From the NCBI RefSeq assembly GCF_040932005.1, contig NZ_CP162414.1, positions 337,501 to 401,500 on the forward strand: a stretch of 64,000 bases of DNA, given 5' to 3'. The first letter of the stretch is position 1. Every line of letters begins with the position of its first letter. Of the stretch, positions 39,125-49,000 are shown piece by piece. The translations under genes were made by a program, and so were the position numbers. Under the pieces are notes generated by a model. It had not been told where the DNA came from. It made no database searches and saw only the letters and a program-made list of their open reading frames with translations. The DNA comes from Aestuariibius sp. HNIBRBA575 (lineage in GTDB: Bacteria; Pseudomonadota; Alphaproteobacteria; Rhodobacterales; Rhodobacteraceae).

Positions 39125-39734
39125 ATGTCCGCGTCCACATTGCTGAGCTGTGACGATTTGGATGTGGGCTATGGCGACATGACCATCGTCAATGGCGTGT
39201 CGATGACCGTGGCCCCGGGCGAAATGCTGGCGGTGGTCGGGCCGAACGGAGCCGGAAAATCGACCCTGATCAAAGCCGTGTCGGGCCTGCTCCGCCCGCG
39301 TGGCGGGCGCATCGTTTTGGACGGCACCGACATCAGCGTCTGGGCGCCACACCGCAGCGCCCGGTCCGGGGGGGGCGTATGTGCCTCAGGTGCGCAACGT
39401 TTTTGGCGCGTTGACGGTCTGGAAGAACCTGCGCCTTGGCACCCAGCATCAGATGCTGACGATCTCGCGTGCGTTGCTGTTGTGGCCTTCGCTTCTGGTG
39501 GTGGATGAGCCGACAGCGGGCCTGTCGCCGCTGTATTCCCAGATGGTGGTTGACAAACTCGAAGAAATTCGCACCGCAGGCACCGTCATTTTGTTGGTTG
39601 AACAGGACATCGACCTTGCGCTGCGGTCCGCAGATCGGGTCATGGTTCTGGAGACTGGCAAAACCGTGTTCGACGGTTTGCCCGGCGATCTCATGGGCAA
39701 TGAAACGCTGATGAGGCTTTACCCGGGCGGTTAA
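39125..39734 (+). pseudogene. LivF-type ABC ATPase with frameshift and internal deletion
   Basis: Walker A GPNGAGKST and Walker B LLVVDEPTAG remain, but a G8 run (39368-39375) shifts the frame, and the reading jumps from VWKNLRLGTQ to HQMLTISRALL. About 35-45 residues, including the LSGGQ signature, are missing. Unlike the other lesions, this deletion cannot be a sequencing indel. Confidence 0.85.
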
Positions 39735-39784
39735 GGGATCGGCCTGCAATGCGCCGGAAAGCGTCCGGCGCCCGACGTCTTCCC

Positions 39785-40486
39785 CTACAGTTCTTTCAGA
39801 GAAAACCGCTCGAAGATGGCCGCGATTTCTTCAAGGCGTTTCTGGGCGTGGCGTTTGTTGGTCTGCAAAGCCCCGTCGAGATTGCCATCGCGAATGGCCT
39901 CGGCCAGCGCACGCTGACTGGCGTTCACGTTCAGTGGCTTTTCCCGCATCCGCAGCGTAAAGATACGCACGCGGTGCGACTGATCCAGCAAGTTCTCGGC
40001 CAGCTTCTCCACCCGCTTCATTCCAGTCTGCCCCACAAGAGTGCGGTGAAACAACGAATAGGCCGCGGCCCATGTGTCGAGCTGGTTATCCTTCAGGGCT
40101 GCGTCCATCTCGCCGACCAGACCAACCAATATTGCCCCGGTTGCGGCATGGTTGTCAGCCTTGACCAGAACCTCCACCGCCAAAGCTTCCACCGCTTCGA
40201 GCAGGCTGTAGATCTCGAACAGATCGTCGAGGGTGACCGTCATGATGCGGATGCCGCGCCGGGGGATGATGGTGATCAGGCCCTCATTCTTCAGCTTGGC
40301 GAGCGCGGCGCGCAGCGGAGTGCGGCTCATGCCGACCAGTTCGTTCACCTCGTCTTCGAGCATGTAGCGACCGCCCTGAAGCTCATTCGACAGAATCATC
40401 GCCTTGAGTTGGGCATAGGCCCTTTCGCTCAGCGGCTGTGAGCGGCGACCGGCTGCCGCTTTGGACTGGTTCGTTGTGTGGATCAT
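39785..40486 (-). CDS. GntR family (FCD) transcriptional regulator
   Basis: 233 residues from ATG 40486, which follows ggaggaga. The winged helix is residues about 18-80 (AYAQLKAMILSNELQGGRYMLEDEVNELVGMSRTPLR, split here in text only), and the FCD ligand domain is about 90-220 with the metal/acid-binding pattern typical of regulators of organic-acid pathways. It diverges from the leuC-like gene and probably binds the repeated 19-bp motif at 30821 and 40622. Confidence 0.88.
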   Translation of the reverse strand: MIHTTNQSKAAAGRRSQPLSERAYAQLKAMILSNELQGGRYMLEDEVNELVGMSRTPLRAALAKLKNEGLITIIPRRGIRIMTVTLDDLFEIYSLLEAVEALAVEVLVKADNHAATGAILVGLVGEMDAALKDNQLDTWAAAYSLFHRTLVGQTGMKRVEKLAENLLDQSHRVRIFTLRMREKPLNVNASQRALAEAIRDGNLDGALQTNKRHAQKRLEEIAAIFERFSLKEL

Positions 40487-40621
40487 GGTCTCCTCCACTT
40501 TAGGTTGAAATTAAGCCTGAAGTTTCACTTGCTTACCAAGTCGCAGTCCTTTGGAATGCGTAACGCTACCTATGTCAATCGGTATCGCCGACGACGTTTC
40601 GTAACGTATCAGAAAACCGAT

Positions 40622-40640
40622 TGCTATAACAAATTTTTTA
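40622..40640. promoter_or_regulatory. Candidate GntR operator, copy 2
   Basis: tgctataacaaatttttta, 17 of 19 identical to the site at 30821-30839. It lies in the 200-bp gap between the divergent gntR and leuC-like genes, 47 bp before the latter. The right half-site is degenerate compared with copy 1. Confidence 0.6.
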
Positions 40641-40687
40641 TCGTATCCGTTGCCCATGACATAAACGACCGATGGTAGGAGGCTCCC

Positions 40688-42094
40688 TTGGCCAAGACGC
40701 TTTACGATAAAATATGGGACACACATGTGGTGGCCCAGAACGCCGCCGGGGCTACAATTCTGTACATTGACCAGCAGTTCCTGCACGAGGTGACCAGTGC
40801 GCCCGCCTTCGACACTATCGAACGCGAAGGCCATGCGGTTCGCCGCCCCGAAGCAACGCTCGCCGTGGCTGATCACAACATTCCGACCCATGTTGGACGC
40901 ACCGACGAAACCGACGATCCGGAGGCGGCTTTGCAACTGCAACTGATCCGCCAGTACTCGGCGCGGCATAAACTTGATTATTACGGGTATGACGATATCC
41001 GGCAGGGTGTGGTGCATGTGGTGGGCCCAGAGCAGGGGCTGACTCAGCCGGGCATGACCATCGTCTGCGGCGACAGCCACACCTCGACCCATGGCGCCTT
41101 CGGGGCGCTGGCCTTTGGCATCTGTACCTCGGAAATAGAGCACGTTCTGGCCACGCAGACGTTGATTCAGCAGAAATCGAAGACCATGGCGATCTGCATC
41201 GAAGGGGCCTTGCCGCACGGTGTGACCGCCAAGGATGTGATCCTAAACGTGATCGGCCGCATCGGGGCTAACGGGGCCACAGGCTATGTCATCGAATTCT
41301 GCGGTCAGGTGATCCGCGACATGTCGATGGAGGCGCGCATGACAGTGTGCAACATGGCCATCGAGGCCGGAGCGCGCTCGGGTCTGGTCGCGCCGGACGA
41401 AAAGACCTTTGCCTACCTGCGCGGTCGTCCACAGGCGCCCGGAGATCAGGACTGGGATGCGGCTTTGACCTATTGGGCCCAGTTCCACAGCGACGATGAC
41501 GCAGCATTTGACCGTGTGGTCGAAATCGACGCAGCCGATATCGTGCCCATGGTCACATGGGGCACCAGCCCGGAAGACGTGGTGCCGGTGGTCGGGGCCG
41601 TTCCCGAAGCGACTACGGACATGGCCGAGGCTCGCCGCTTTTCGCTGCGCGACTCACTTGATTACATGGGACTGGAGGAAGGTCAGAAGATCACCGAGAT
41701 CCCGCTTGACCGCGTCTTCATCGGCTCTTGCACCAACAGCCGGATCGAGGACCTGCGCGAGGTCGCCCGCGTGGTGCGCGGGCGCAAGGTTGCCGACAGC
41801 GTCAAGGCCATCATCGTGCCGGGCTCAGGTCTGGTGAAGCTTCAGGCCGAAGCCGAGGGTCTGCACGAGGTCTTCAAGGACGCCGGTTTCGACTGGCGCG
41901 AGGCCGGATGCTCGATGTGCCTTGGCATGAACGCCGACCGTCTGCAGGACGGCGAGCGCTGTGCCTCTACCTCGAACCGCAATTTCAAGGGGCGGCAGGG
42001 TCTGGGTGGACGGACCCACCTTGTCAGCCCGGCCATGGCCGCCGCCGCTGCGGTTGCAGGCCATTTCGTAGACATCCGCAACTGGGAGGCCTGA
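40688..42094 (+). CDS. LeuC-type (3-isopropylmalate dehydratase-like) large subunit
   Basis: 468 residues from TTG 40688, chosen because a strong taggagg precedes it. Aconitase-family [4Fe-4S] ligands are present in GSCTNSR and CSMCLGMN, with the substrate block [27 protein letters not shown]. Canonical LeuC isomerises isopropylmalate. The accessory setting next to a GntR gene, with no leuA or leuB nearby, points to a catabolic relative acting on a 2- or 3-hydroxy diacid. The product is unassigned. Confidence 0.88.
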   Translation: MAKTLYDKIWDTHVVAQNAAGATILYIDQQFLHEVTSAPAFDTIEREGHAVRRPEATLAVADHNIPTHVGRTDETDDPEAALQLQLIRQYSARHKLDYYGYDDIRQGVVHVVGPEQGLTQPGMTIVCGDSHTSTHGAFGALAFGICTSEIEHVLATQTLIQQKSKTMAICIEGALPHGVTAKDVILNVIGRIGANGATGYVIEFCGQVIRDMSMEARMTVCNMAIEAGARSGLVAPDEKTFAYLRGRPQAPGDQDWDAALTYWAQFHSDDDAAFDRVVEIDAADIVPMVTWGTSPEDVVPVVGAVPEATTDMAEARRFSLRDSLDYMGLEEGQKITEIPLDRVFIGSCTNSRIEDLREVARVVRGRKVADSVKAIIVPGSGLVKLQAEAEGLHEVFKDAGFDWREAGCSMCLGMNADRLQDGERCASTSNRNFKGRQGLGGRTHLVSPAMAAAAAVAGHFVDIRNWEA

Positions 42095-42097
42095 GCC

Positions 42098-42742
42098 ATG
42101 GAAAAATTCAGCAAGGTTACCGGGATCGCGGCACCGATGCCGTGGGACAATGTCAACACCGACATGATCAGCCCCAAACATGTGATGAAAGCGGTCAAGA
42201 AGACCGGCCTCGCCTGGGGGTTCTTTCAGGAGTACCGCTTTGGTCGAGATGGTGCGGTGAAGCCGGACTTCGTTCTGAACAAAGCCCCTTGGGACAAGGC
42301 GTCGATCATTGTGTCGCTTGAAAACTGGGGCTGCGGCTCGTCGCGGGAACACGCACCTTGGGCAATGCGCGATTATGGAATCCGCAGCGTGATCGCGCTG
42401 TCCTTCGCCGACATCCATTACAACAACTGCTTCAAGAACGGCATTCTGCCAGTGCGCCTCCCTGTCGAAGAGCTGAATCGCGTGATGCAGGCCGCCGAAG
42501 CCGGGGAAGCGGTGACGGTTGATCTGACCACCTGTCAGGTCACATTGGCGGATGGCACGGCCTTTGGCTTTGAGGTCGACGCGGTGCGCCGCGATGCCCT
42601 GCTGAACGGTCAGGACGAAATCGACCAGACCAAGACGCAGATGACCGAGATCGAAGGCTTCGAGGCACGTCATCGTCGAGACGTGCCGTGGCTCTTTGAC
42701 CGGCACCCAAAGGTTGTGGCCAAGGTTGAGCCGGTGGCCTGA
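42098..42742 (+). CDS. LeuD-type dehydratase small subunit
   Basis: 214 residues, 3 bp after the large subunit. The swivelling-domain motifs are NVNTDMISPKHVM, NWGCGSSREHAPWAM and FADIHYNNCFKNGILP. It forms the heterodimeric hydro-lyase with the LeuC-type subunit. Confidence 0.9.
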   Translation: MEKFSKVTGIAAPMPWDNVNTDMISPKHVMKAVKKTGLAWGFFQEYRFGRDGAVKPDFVLNKAPWDKASIIVSLENWGCGSSREHAPWAMRDYGIRSVIALSFADIHYNNCFKNGILPVRLPVEELNRVMQAAEAGEAVTVDLTTCQVTLADGTAFGFEVDAVRRDALLNGQDEIDQTKTQMTEIEGFEARHRRDVPWLFDRHPKVVAKVEPVA

Positions 42743-42890
42743 CGGCCTCTCGTCAAACGCGGCCGCATCCCAGTGTTTCATGGTGTGCGGCCGCACCGGT
42801 CGTGGTCGGGCACAGTGATTGCAGACCGTGACGAATGCCTGCCGCTCCGTTTGTAGCGCTGTCGAACTGGTGGGAGACCAAGCCGCTATT

Positions 42891-43776
42891 TCATAGCTTT
42901 TCCTTAAGCGCTTCGTAAGGCGTTTTGCCGTTGTGAGCGCCTAGCAAGGTTATAAAACCGCTCCCATTCTTCACGTTTGGCTTAGGGATCGACATCGTCT
43001 TTGTAGCTGAGAAGTTGGTAGAACTCCAGCTGGTCGGACCGGTGTAATCGCTCGACCTTCCCGTTGAGCCTTGGTGAGCTTGGCTTGATGTTGGCGTGAC
43101 GGATGCCCTTGTCCTCGACATGCCAGTGGAACTTGGCCTGGAACTCATGGCCGTTATCGGTCCTGTTCTCGCGGATCCGAAACGGAAACTTCTCAATAAC
43201 GTAATCGACAAAATTCAACGCATTTGCCTGAGTATGCCGGTCATAGATTTTGAGCGCGCGAACACGGGTTGCGTCATCGATTGCAGTGAATTGAAAGCGC
43301 CTGATCTTCTTGCCATGGTTTCCTTGTAACGTCAGGAGCTTAACGTCCATCTGGATGTGGTGACCAGGGACCTGTTTGTTGTAACGCTTGGTGTGGACCT
43401 TGCGCACCCTAGTTCCGTGTGGGAGTCGGTTCAGTCCATGGCGCCGGAGAATGCGGTAGACGCCTGCATCGGAAATTTAGATGCAGTGATCGCGCGCCAG
43501 ATACTAGACGATCAAAATAGGCCCGATATGGTAATTGCGGCGCAGGTACAAAACTTTTTCAACGATCTCGGGTGGCGTTTGATTGACTGGGTTCTTTGGA
43601 AAGGTTTTGGCATTCTTCAGCCCTTCCTCTCCTCGGGACCGATACGCAGCCCGCCATCGATAAAAGCTGGGCTTACCGATCCCAAAATAGCGGCAGCTCT
43701 TGCTCACACAGCCGATCTTATCAGCATGTTGCAGAACCCGAAGTTTACGTTGGATCTCTCATTGATCGTCTGTCAT
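42891..43776 (-). pseudogene. Degraded IS481-type transposase
   Basis: Read on the minus strand from ATG 43776: codon 6 is TGA, then EIQRKLRVLQHADKIG and CRYFGIGKPSFYRWRAAYRSRGEEGL (helix-turn-helix part). After a frameshift near 43510-43400 comes the DDE core (HIQMDVKLLTL, ENRTDNGHEFQ, NGKVERLHR). A further frameshift precedes the C-terminal HNGKTPYEALKEKL. Non-functional. It borders the island on its right. Confidence 0.85.
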
Positions 43777-44137
43777 GAAAACTTCCTCCCTCCCAAACTT
43801 GGGATGCTATCGGAAGTCTCCCGCGAGCCCGTACATTTCTACACGAGTGGCAATAACATGATTTTTCAAAGCTGACATTGGTTTATTGTGCAGCATTGGT
43901 CAAAGTGGGCTCGAAAACAGTTTTCGTCGCCTGCGGCGCGGATGTCCGTACCTGGGCTGCGAACGACAGCTCATCAGCCAAGACCGAAGAAGCTCAAGAG
44001 TTTGCCCCGCTTCACCGATTTCCTGTTCCGAAGCGCGCACACCAAGGTGATTGCGGCACCGGCATTCGGCGGCTCCGAGCCCATAACGACTGACGCTGCA
44101 CGACGCACGAATGTCAGCTCCTGACCTGCTGAAAGAG
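43777..44137. other. Non-coding DNA, nothing recognised
   Basis: No frame with a family resemblance. It may include the outer end of the IS481-type element. Confidence 0.35.
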
Positions 44138-44347
44138 CTAGCTTGCCAACAAAGATATTTCGTCCGTCGCGACGTTCTCGCTTCGCACGATCGATCCGTG
44201 GCACGGGATGATCATTGGGGGTTTATCCGCAGCAGAACGATCCCGTAGCCATGCGGCATACACATCCTTGTCTTTGATCCCATAGGTTGGGAATGTGCCC
44301 AGCATTTCGACTGCCTGTCCGACGTGTCCCACTTTAGCAACGGCCAT
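44138..44347 (-). pseudogene. Possible C-terminal fragment of a metallo-beta-lactamase-fold protein
   Basis: 69 residues. The segment PPMIIPCHGSIVRSENVATD resembles the last metal-binding His strand of MBL-fold hydrolases; everything before VAKVGHVGQAVEMLG is missing. This is a scrap beside mobile DNA, and the assignment is weak. Confidence 0.35.
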
Positions 44348-44494
44348 CTAAAGTCGTGGTAGCCCCCACATTTCAGACGAAAATCGACTGAAAGCACATC
44401 AGAAGGATATTAGGCGCGATGAACGGAAAGTTCGCTTTGAGCGATTGCGCCACAGACGAGATACCGGCATGTCTAAGCGAACTTACATTGCCAC

Positions 44495-45505
44495 CTAGGC
44501 TGGCGCTATATACTCGGTGTCCGCGATCCCGGCCATCCGAGTTAGGACGTCGTCGCCCAGCTGCATCAACCAGTAAAGCAAGTCGATGAAAACCCAGTTC
44601 TCGGCCAGTTTTTCGCCCTCGCGGCGGTAGATATCAATCACGCGGAATTCACATGCCTTGTCTGTTCCCGGCATCCCCATGAACCCACCATGTAGTTTGG
44701 CCGTGAAATTCGGCCAGCCAAAGAACCCGCCGTAGTGTCCCTCAGCCAGACGTGCCACATGGCCCGTGGACGAGCGATCATAGAACGCTGCGCGAAACGG
44801 GCCCGAATGTTGCTTGGCATAGCGTTCGATCGTGTAGGCCGCTCCGATACCTGTTGGGCCCCACCAAATCATGTCGTCGTGCCAAGTACGCGCCAATTCT
44901 TCCTCCAAGGGAAGACCCAATTGCCATGTTCCCAAATCGCCAATCATCGCATTGATCGCGGCCAACGTCGCCTCGCCCTCTGCCACGGGCTGCACGTTAT
45001 GCAAAAGCCCGCCATGGGTCATCGGACCGGGCTGGACCAATTGCGCCGCCGTTTGCGGCGGAAACGGGTTTTGGCCCGCCTGCACCATCAGATGGGGGAT
45101 ATCGACGTGCAGCATTGTCTCGGCGATCTTGCCGTTCTCGATGCGGTTAAACTCGCAATAGCGCAGCATGGTGATCTTGTTGTTTGGCCGAATGCCCAGC
45201 CAAACCGCATCAAACAGCCCCATCAGATGCCCCATGGACACGACCCAGACCCCTTTGCCCACGGTGTTTTCGCCCGCAAAGAAGACATCCTCGCGCCGCT
45301 GCAAACGTGTGAGGGATGCCAATAATGGCCCCCAAAACACCCGCGCTACGTCGCCAGCACCGTGTTGCTCATAAAAGGGGTGCATTCCGCGCCAGTGCCA
45401 ATCGGGGGTCGTATGGGTGGCAAGCACGTCCCCGATCGTTTCTGGGCTCGCACCTTTCATGTCCGCGTACAGCGCGCGCACAACTGCCTTTTGGTCCTGA
45501 AACAT
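44495..45505 (-). CDS. Tandem NTF2/SnoaL-like protein 1
   Basis: 336 residues. Two halves (about 1-150 and 170-330) each show the NTF2-like pattern: a Trp-rich first helix/strand region (TPDWHWRGMHPFYEQHG; WHDDMIWWGPTGIGA) and a later FRIEDGKI-type strand (FNRIENGKIAETML; IYRREGEKLAENWVFIDL). The family binds or transforms small hydrophobic rings and acids. It is the last gene of the transporter operon (3 bp after the MalG-type permease) and a homologue of the proteins at 51454 and 54262. The reaction is unknown. Confidence 0.75.
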   Translation of the reverse strand: MFQDQKAVVRALYADMKGASPETIGDVLATHTTPDWHWRGMHPFYEQHGAGDVARVFWGPLLASLTRLQRREDVFFAGENTVGKGVWVVSMGHLMGLFDAVWLGIRPNNKITMLRYCEFNRIENGKIAETMLHVDIPHLMVQAGQNPFPPQTAAQLVQPGPMTHGGLLHNVQPVAEGEATLAAINAMIGDLGTWQLGLPLEEELARTWHDDMIWWGPTGIGAAYTIERYAKQHSGPFRAAFYDRSSTGHVARLAEGHYGGFFGWPNFTAKLHGGFMGMPGTDKACEFRVIDIYRREGEKLAENWVFIDLLYWLMQLGDDVLTRMAGIADTEYIAPA

Positions 45506-45508
45506 CTC

Positions 45509-46393
45509 TTATCCCTTAACAGCGCCTGCTGTCAGACCTGACACGATCTGGCGTTGGAAGAACAGGATCAACACAAACAATGGCGCCGTAGCCGACACAA
45601 CGGCCGCGACCGCAAACATGACGTTGCCTTTGGTTTGCGTGGTGCCAAGGAAGGACGCAATTTTCGGGATCATGGTCTGGTTTTCCTGATCCAGCAGCAT
45701 CGCCGCCACAGGAAAATCGTTGTACGCCAACAAAAAGCTGAACAGCCCCGTCGTGATGACACCGGGCCACATCACCGGCAGAATAACATGGCGGAACGCC
45801 TGAAGCCTGTTACACCCGTCCACCATTGCGCTTTCATCAAGATCTTTTGGAATATTGCGGAAAAAGGACGTCATCATCCACAGGCTGAACGGCTGGTTGA
45901 TGGCGACCAGAACGATGATTGTGGTCCCCAATCGCCCCCAAAGGTTCCATTCATAAAACGGCAAAAGATAACCGGACACCAGTGTGATCTGCGGCATAGC
46001 GCGGAACATCAACGCCGCGATCAATATCCAAAACGCATAATTATATGTGGACCGTGACAGCGCGTATCCGGCAAGGGTGCTCAACGTTAACGAAATCGTC
46101 ACCACACAGAAGCAGACGATCGAAGTGTTCATCACGGCGCGGCCGAATTCTTCGGTGACCCAAGCGCCGTAATATCCGTCGCCGGTAAAGGACCCACCGG
46201 TCTCGATCCTCGTCGACTCTCCTGTCAGGGCATATGCCCAGTTCGCCTTTGAAAAGAAATCACCCTCGACTTTGAAGGATCCCCAAAGGGTCCACAAGAA
46301 TGGGAAGGCCGCCATAATCACCCAAAGGACCAAAAACCCTGTCAGGATTATCCGAAGTGACGTCGGCTGTTTACGGGGGTTGGCTGTGCTCAT
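45509..46393 (-). CDS. ABC sugar-type transporter permease (MalG-like)
   Basis: 294 residues, six membrane segments. The EAA loop reads ESAMVDGCNRLQAFRHVILPVMWPG, the ATPase contact. It sits 3 bp from the companion permease. With the binding protein at 47522 and the ATPase at 49029 it forms a complete CUT1-type importer. Confidence 0.92.
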   Translation of the reverse strand: MSTANPRKQPTSLRIILTGFLVLWVIMAAFPFLWTLWGSFKVEGDFFSKANWAYALTGESTRIETGGSFTGDGYYGAWVTEEFGRAVMNTSIVCFCVVTISLTLSTLAGYALSRSTYNYAFWILIAALMFRAMPQITLVSGYLLPFYEWNLWGRLGTTIIVLVAINQPFSLWMMTSFFRNIPKDLDESAMVDGCNRLQAFRHVILPVMWPGVITTGLFSFLLAYNDFPVAAMLLDQENQTMIPKIASFLGTTQTKGNVMFAVAAVVSATAPLFVLILFFQRQIVSGLTAGAVKG

Positions 46394-46396
46394 CGG

Positions 46397-47419
46397 TCAG
46401 GCTCTCTTGAAATCGCGCCACGTGCGCACAAGGACAGGGAAAAGAAGAATACCGACGCACAACACTGTCAAAAGTGAGGTCGTCGCGGCCGAGTTCAGCA
46501 AACGCGTCTCTCCACCAAGATCCGAAAAAATATAGGTCGAAAGAGATTGCGCATGCGCTTCTGCATTGAACGAAATCAGCGGTTCAAAGACGCGAAAATT
46601 ATCCATAAGCTGGATCAGCGCCACAAACGTCACAAGCGGCATGATGTGCGGGATCGTCACAAACCGCACCCGTTGCCAACGGTTCGCACCATCAATCATC
46701 GCCGCTTCGTCTGCGTCCTGACTGACCGATTGCAAGCCGGCGTAAAACACCACAAAGGCGAAAGGCGCCGCATGCCAAATTCCGTAGACCATCAGCATGA
46801 TCCACATCATTGGCGTTGATGCTTTGACACTTAAATCAGGGTTGCCTGCTAACGCCTGGATTGCATGCCCCAAAACACCGCGTGCGTCTACCATCCAGAA
46901 CAATACCAGCGACCCGACCAGCGGGGTTATGATGAATGGAAGCAATGACACAAAGATCAATGGACCTTTGATCGCGCGCGACGCGGAGTTCACTGCAATC
47001 GCGATTGCAAATCCAAGAACAATCGTCAGCGGCGTAACAATGAAGGTAAAAGTTAGAGTGAAAACAATGGCACTGTAGAATGGCAGGTTCATCACCTTAG
47101 TCCACCAGTCGCCCCATCCAGTTGATGTGCGCCAGGCTTCTCCCATTTCGGAAAACGCCAAATGTCCACGGTTGGTGTAGTTCTCAAAGCCTACGAAGCG
47201 GCCCAGCGGTTGTGCTTCACGAAGGGCAAGGGTCTGCTCTTGATTGACAGAAGTTGTCTGGGTGCACCCAAACGGCCCGCAGGTTTCAACGACCTCCATG
47301 ACTTGTTCATGCTGTGCGTGAAAAGACTGCAAAACAACCGAGATGACCGGGAAAACGATTAATAGCAGCATAGCCAGAAGCGACGGTGCGACGAATGTCA
47401 GGAATGTTCGATGGTTCAC
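46397..47419 (-). CDS. ABC sugar-type transporter permease (MalF-like)
   Basis: 340 residues from GTG 47419, placed by the cgaggg site 7 bp upstream; a GTG at 47443 is also in frame. There are six to seven membrane segments and an EAA motif, DEAAMIDGANRWQRVRFVTIPHIMP. A periplasmic loop with two Cys (VVETCGPFGC) follows the first helix. Confidence 0.9.
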   Translation of the reverse strand: MNHRTFLTFVAPSLLAMLLLIVFPVISVVLQSFHAQHEQVMEVVETCGPFGCTQTTSVNQEQTLALREAQPLGRFVGFENYTNRGHLAFSEMGEAWRTSTGWGDWWTKVMNLPFYSAIVFTLTFTFIVTPLTIVLGFAIAIAVNSASRAIKGPLIFVSLLPFIITPLVGSLVLFWMVDARGVLGHAIQALAGNPDLSVKASTPMMWIMLMVYGIWHAAPFAFVVFYAGLQSVSQDADEAAMIDGANRWQRVRFVTIPHIMPLVTFVALIQLMDNFRVFEPLISFNAEAHAQSLSTYIFSDLGGETRLLNSAATTSLLTVLCVGILLFPVLVRTWRDFKRA

Positions 47420-47479
47420 GACTTGCCCTCGGTTATCTCGCACGCAAACGTGCTTGAGTTAGTACGTTTCTCGTGGTGT

Positions 47480-47504
47480 GAGCGGCGCACACCGTGCACC
47501 GCTC
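47480..47504 (-). promoter_or_regulatory. Intercistronic stem-loop after the binding-protein gene
   Basis: gagcggcgcac - acc - gtgcaccgctc, an 11-bp stem with one G:T position, in the gap between the binding-protein stop and the MalF-like start. It has no T-run on the transcribed strand. Such hairpins often protect the upstream mRNA and raise binding-protein levels relative to permeases. Confidence 0.6.
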
Positions 47505-47521
47505 TTTCTTTTTAGGATCGC

Positions 47522-48766
47522 TTACTGGGTTACGAAGCCAGCTTCGACAGCCGCAGCGGTGTAGGCTGCTTCGACATCGGCCAGTGCCTGCTCAGCAGAC
47601 TCGTTACCTTGCATAAAGTCAGCCAGTTCCGCACCCAAAGCAGTGTGAAGCAGGCCTTGGAATGGAACCATCGGGTATGGCTTGGACCCAGCGGACACGG
47701 CAGCAAGAACGCCTTCGTTGATCGGCTGTGGTTCAAACCCGTCGATCAGCCAAACGGCTTGCCCCATGGTTTCATCGTTCAGCAATGCAGGGGATACCCC
47801 GTATGCCATTGCCTGGAACGTCGCAGCAGCATCTTCGTCGCTAATGTTCTTGGCCACGGTCCAGCCGTCCCACCACAATGTCGTCGCTGGAATGCCGCTG
47901 TCGCCAACCATCAATGGGCCGGCCACTTTGGTGTTTGAATAAACTTCTTCGGCAGAGCCTTCGTCGTCCATCAATACGCCCGTACGTGAGCCCCACATGT
48001 TCATCAGCGCCACGTTGCCTGCTTCCCATTCCGCAGACGTCGCGTTGGAGTCATGCGTCAGGAAGTCAGGACTCATGTATTCAGACAGCGCCTTCATCAT
48101 TTCCAGCGTGGCAACACCAGCTTCGTTGTTGACGGAAACATTCGCTGTGCCTGGCTCAAAGAATTCACCGCCGTGGCCGATATACATGTTGTTGAATTCC
48201 TGCGCGAGGTTCCAACCCGAAGCATAAGCACCACCCAATGGGTTTTCCATGATGCCCGCATCCCGGATCGCCGCGGCTGCCGTTAGCATTTCTTCGTATG
48301 ATGTTGGGATTTCCAGACCGACCTGCTCTAGTACGTCTTCGCGATACACAAGCGTCTGCGCGTTCGCCATGAACGCAATCGCCATTACATTTCCGTCTAC
48401 CGAAATCTGCATATGGTTTGGGATATCCGCACCGTATTCAGCAACCAAATCATCAAGCGGGCGCACAACATCTTCGTTGATCAGTGCAACAATAGACGAG
48501 TTCGCAACAATCGCTGTTGTGTACGCCGCGGGGTCGCCCTGCATACCAGGCAAGTTTAGTGTCTGGTGATCGGCAGTAAGGTTTGCCTCTGCGTCCAGAC
48601 CGTCACATGTCTGGGCCAAAGCAGCTATAGAATGGATGGCTGGAAATTCGTTTCCGATGATGCTTAACCGGCCTTCCGCGGTACATCCATGACCATCCGC
48701 AAATGCTACCGTGCCCATTGTCAGGGCGGCAGCTGTGGCCCCCATCAGTTTGGTAAATTTGGTCAT
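47522..48766 (-). CDS. ABC sugar-type transporter substrate-binding protein
   Basis: 414 residues with a signal peptide (1-23, ending VAFA-DG). Extracellular solute-binding family 1: typical blocks are VYREDVLEQVGLEIPTSYEEML, WEAGNVALMNMWGSRTG and a C-terminal hinge helix. It captures the substrate in the periplasm for the MalF/MalG-like permeases. The large number of acidic residues is usual for a marine bacterium. Substrate unknown. Confidence 0.92.
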   Translation of the reverse strand: MTKFTKLMGATAAALTMGTVAFADGHGCTAEGRLSIIGNEFPAIHSIAALAQTCDGLDAEANLTADHQTLNLPGMQGDPAAYTTAIVANSSIVALINEDVVRPLDDLVAEYGADIPNHMQISVDGNVMAIAFMANAQTLVYREDVLEQVGLEIPTSYEEMLTAAAAIRDAGIMENPLGGAYASGWNLAQEFNNMYIGHGGEFFEPGTANVSVNNEAGVATLEMMKALSEYMSPDFLTHDSNATSAEWEAGNVALMNMWGSRTGVLMDDEGSAEEVYSNTKVAGPLMVGDSGIPATTLWWDGWTVAKNISDEDAAATFQAMAYGVSPALLNDETMGQAVWLIDGFEPQPINEGVLAAVSAGSKPYPMVPFQGLLHTALGAELADFMQGNESAEQALADVEAAYTAAAVEAGFVTQ

Positions 48767-48842
48767 TATAGTCTCCCTAATGGTTCAGATCGTATTTCGC
48801 TTTTCGTTGGGCGCACTGATTCTAGCGAATCAAAAAACGCCA

Positions 48843-48856
48843 TGCATACGTTTGCA
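48843..48856. promoter_or_regulatory. Candidate LacI operator, site 1
   Basis: tgcatacgtttgca, a near-perfect palindrome centred on CG (one mismatch) of the LacI-family type. It lies 76 bp upstream of the binding-protein start. The same 14-mer recurs at 49001. Confidence 0.7.
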
Positions 48857-49000
48857 ATCAAATGACCATCATGACCACAAAGCAAGTGAAAAATAGGGCG
48901 AGTCAGAAAAAGCCAAAAATGCTGCGACTGCGAAATAGACTTAATGAAATAAGGGGAAAGAAAGAACTTGCGCAGACAATAGAATCAGAATTACACCTGT

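Noticed and set aside
40688..42742. Assignment as the biosynthetic leucine genes leuC and leuD
   Set aside because: No leuA or leuB nearby and the genes sit in an acquired, GntR-controlled island; a housekeeping symbol would be misleading.
41825..42796. A minus-strand frame of 323 codons
   Set aside because: Antisense to the LeuC/LeuD-type genes, which have complete iron-sulfur and swivel motifs.
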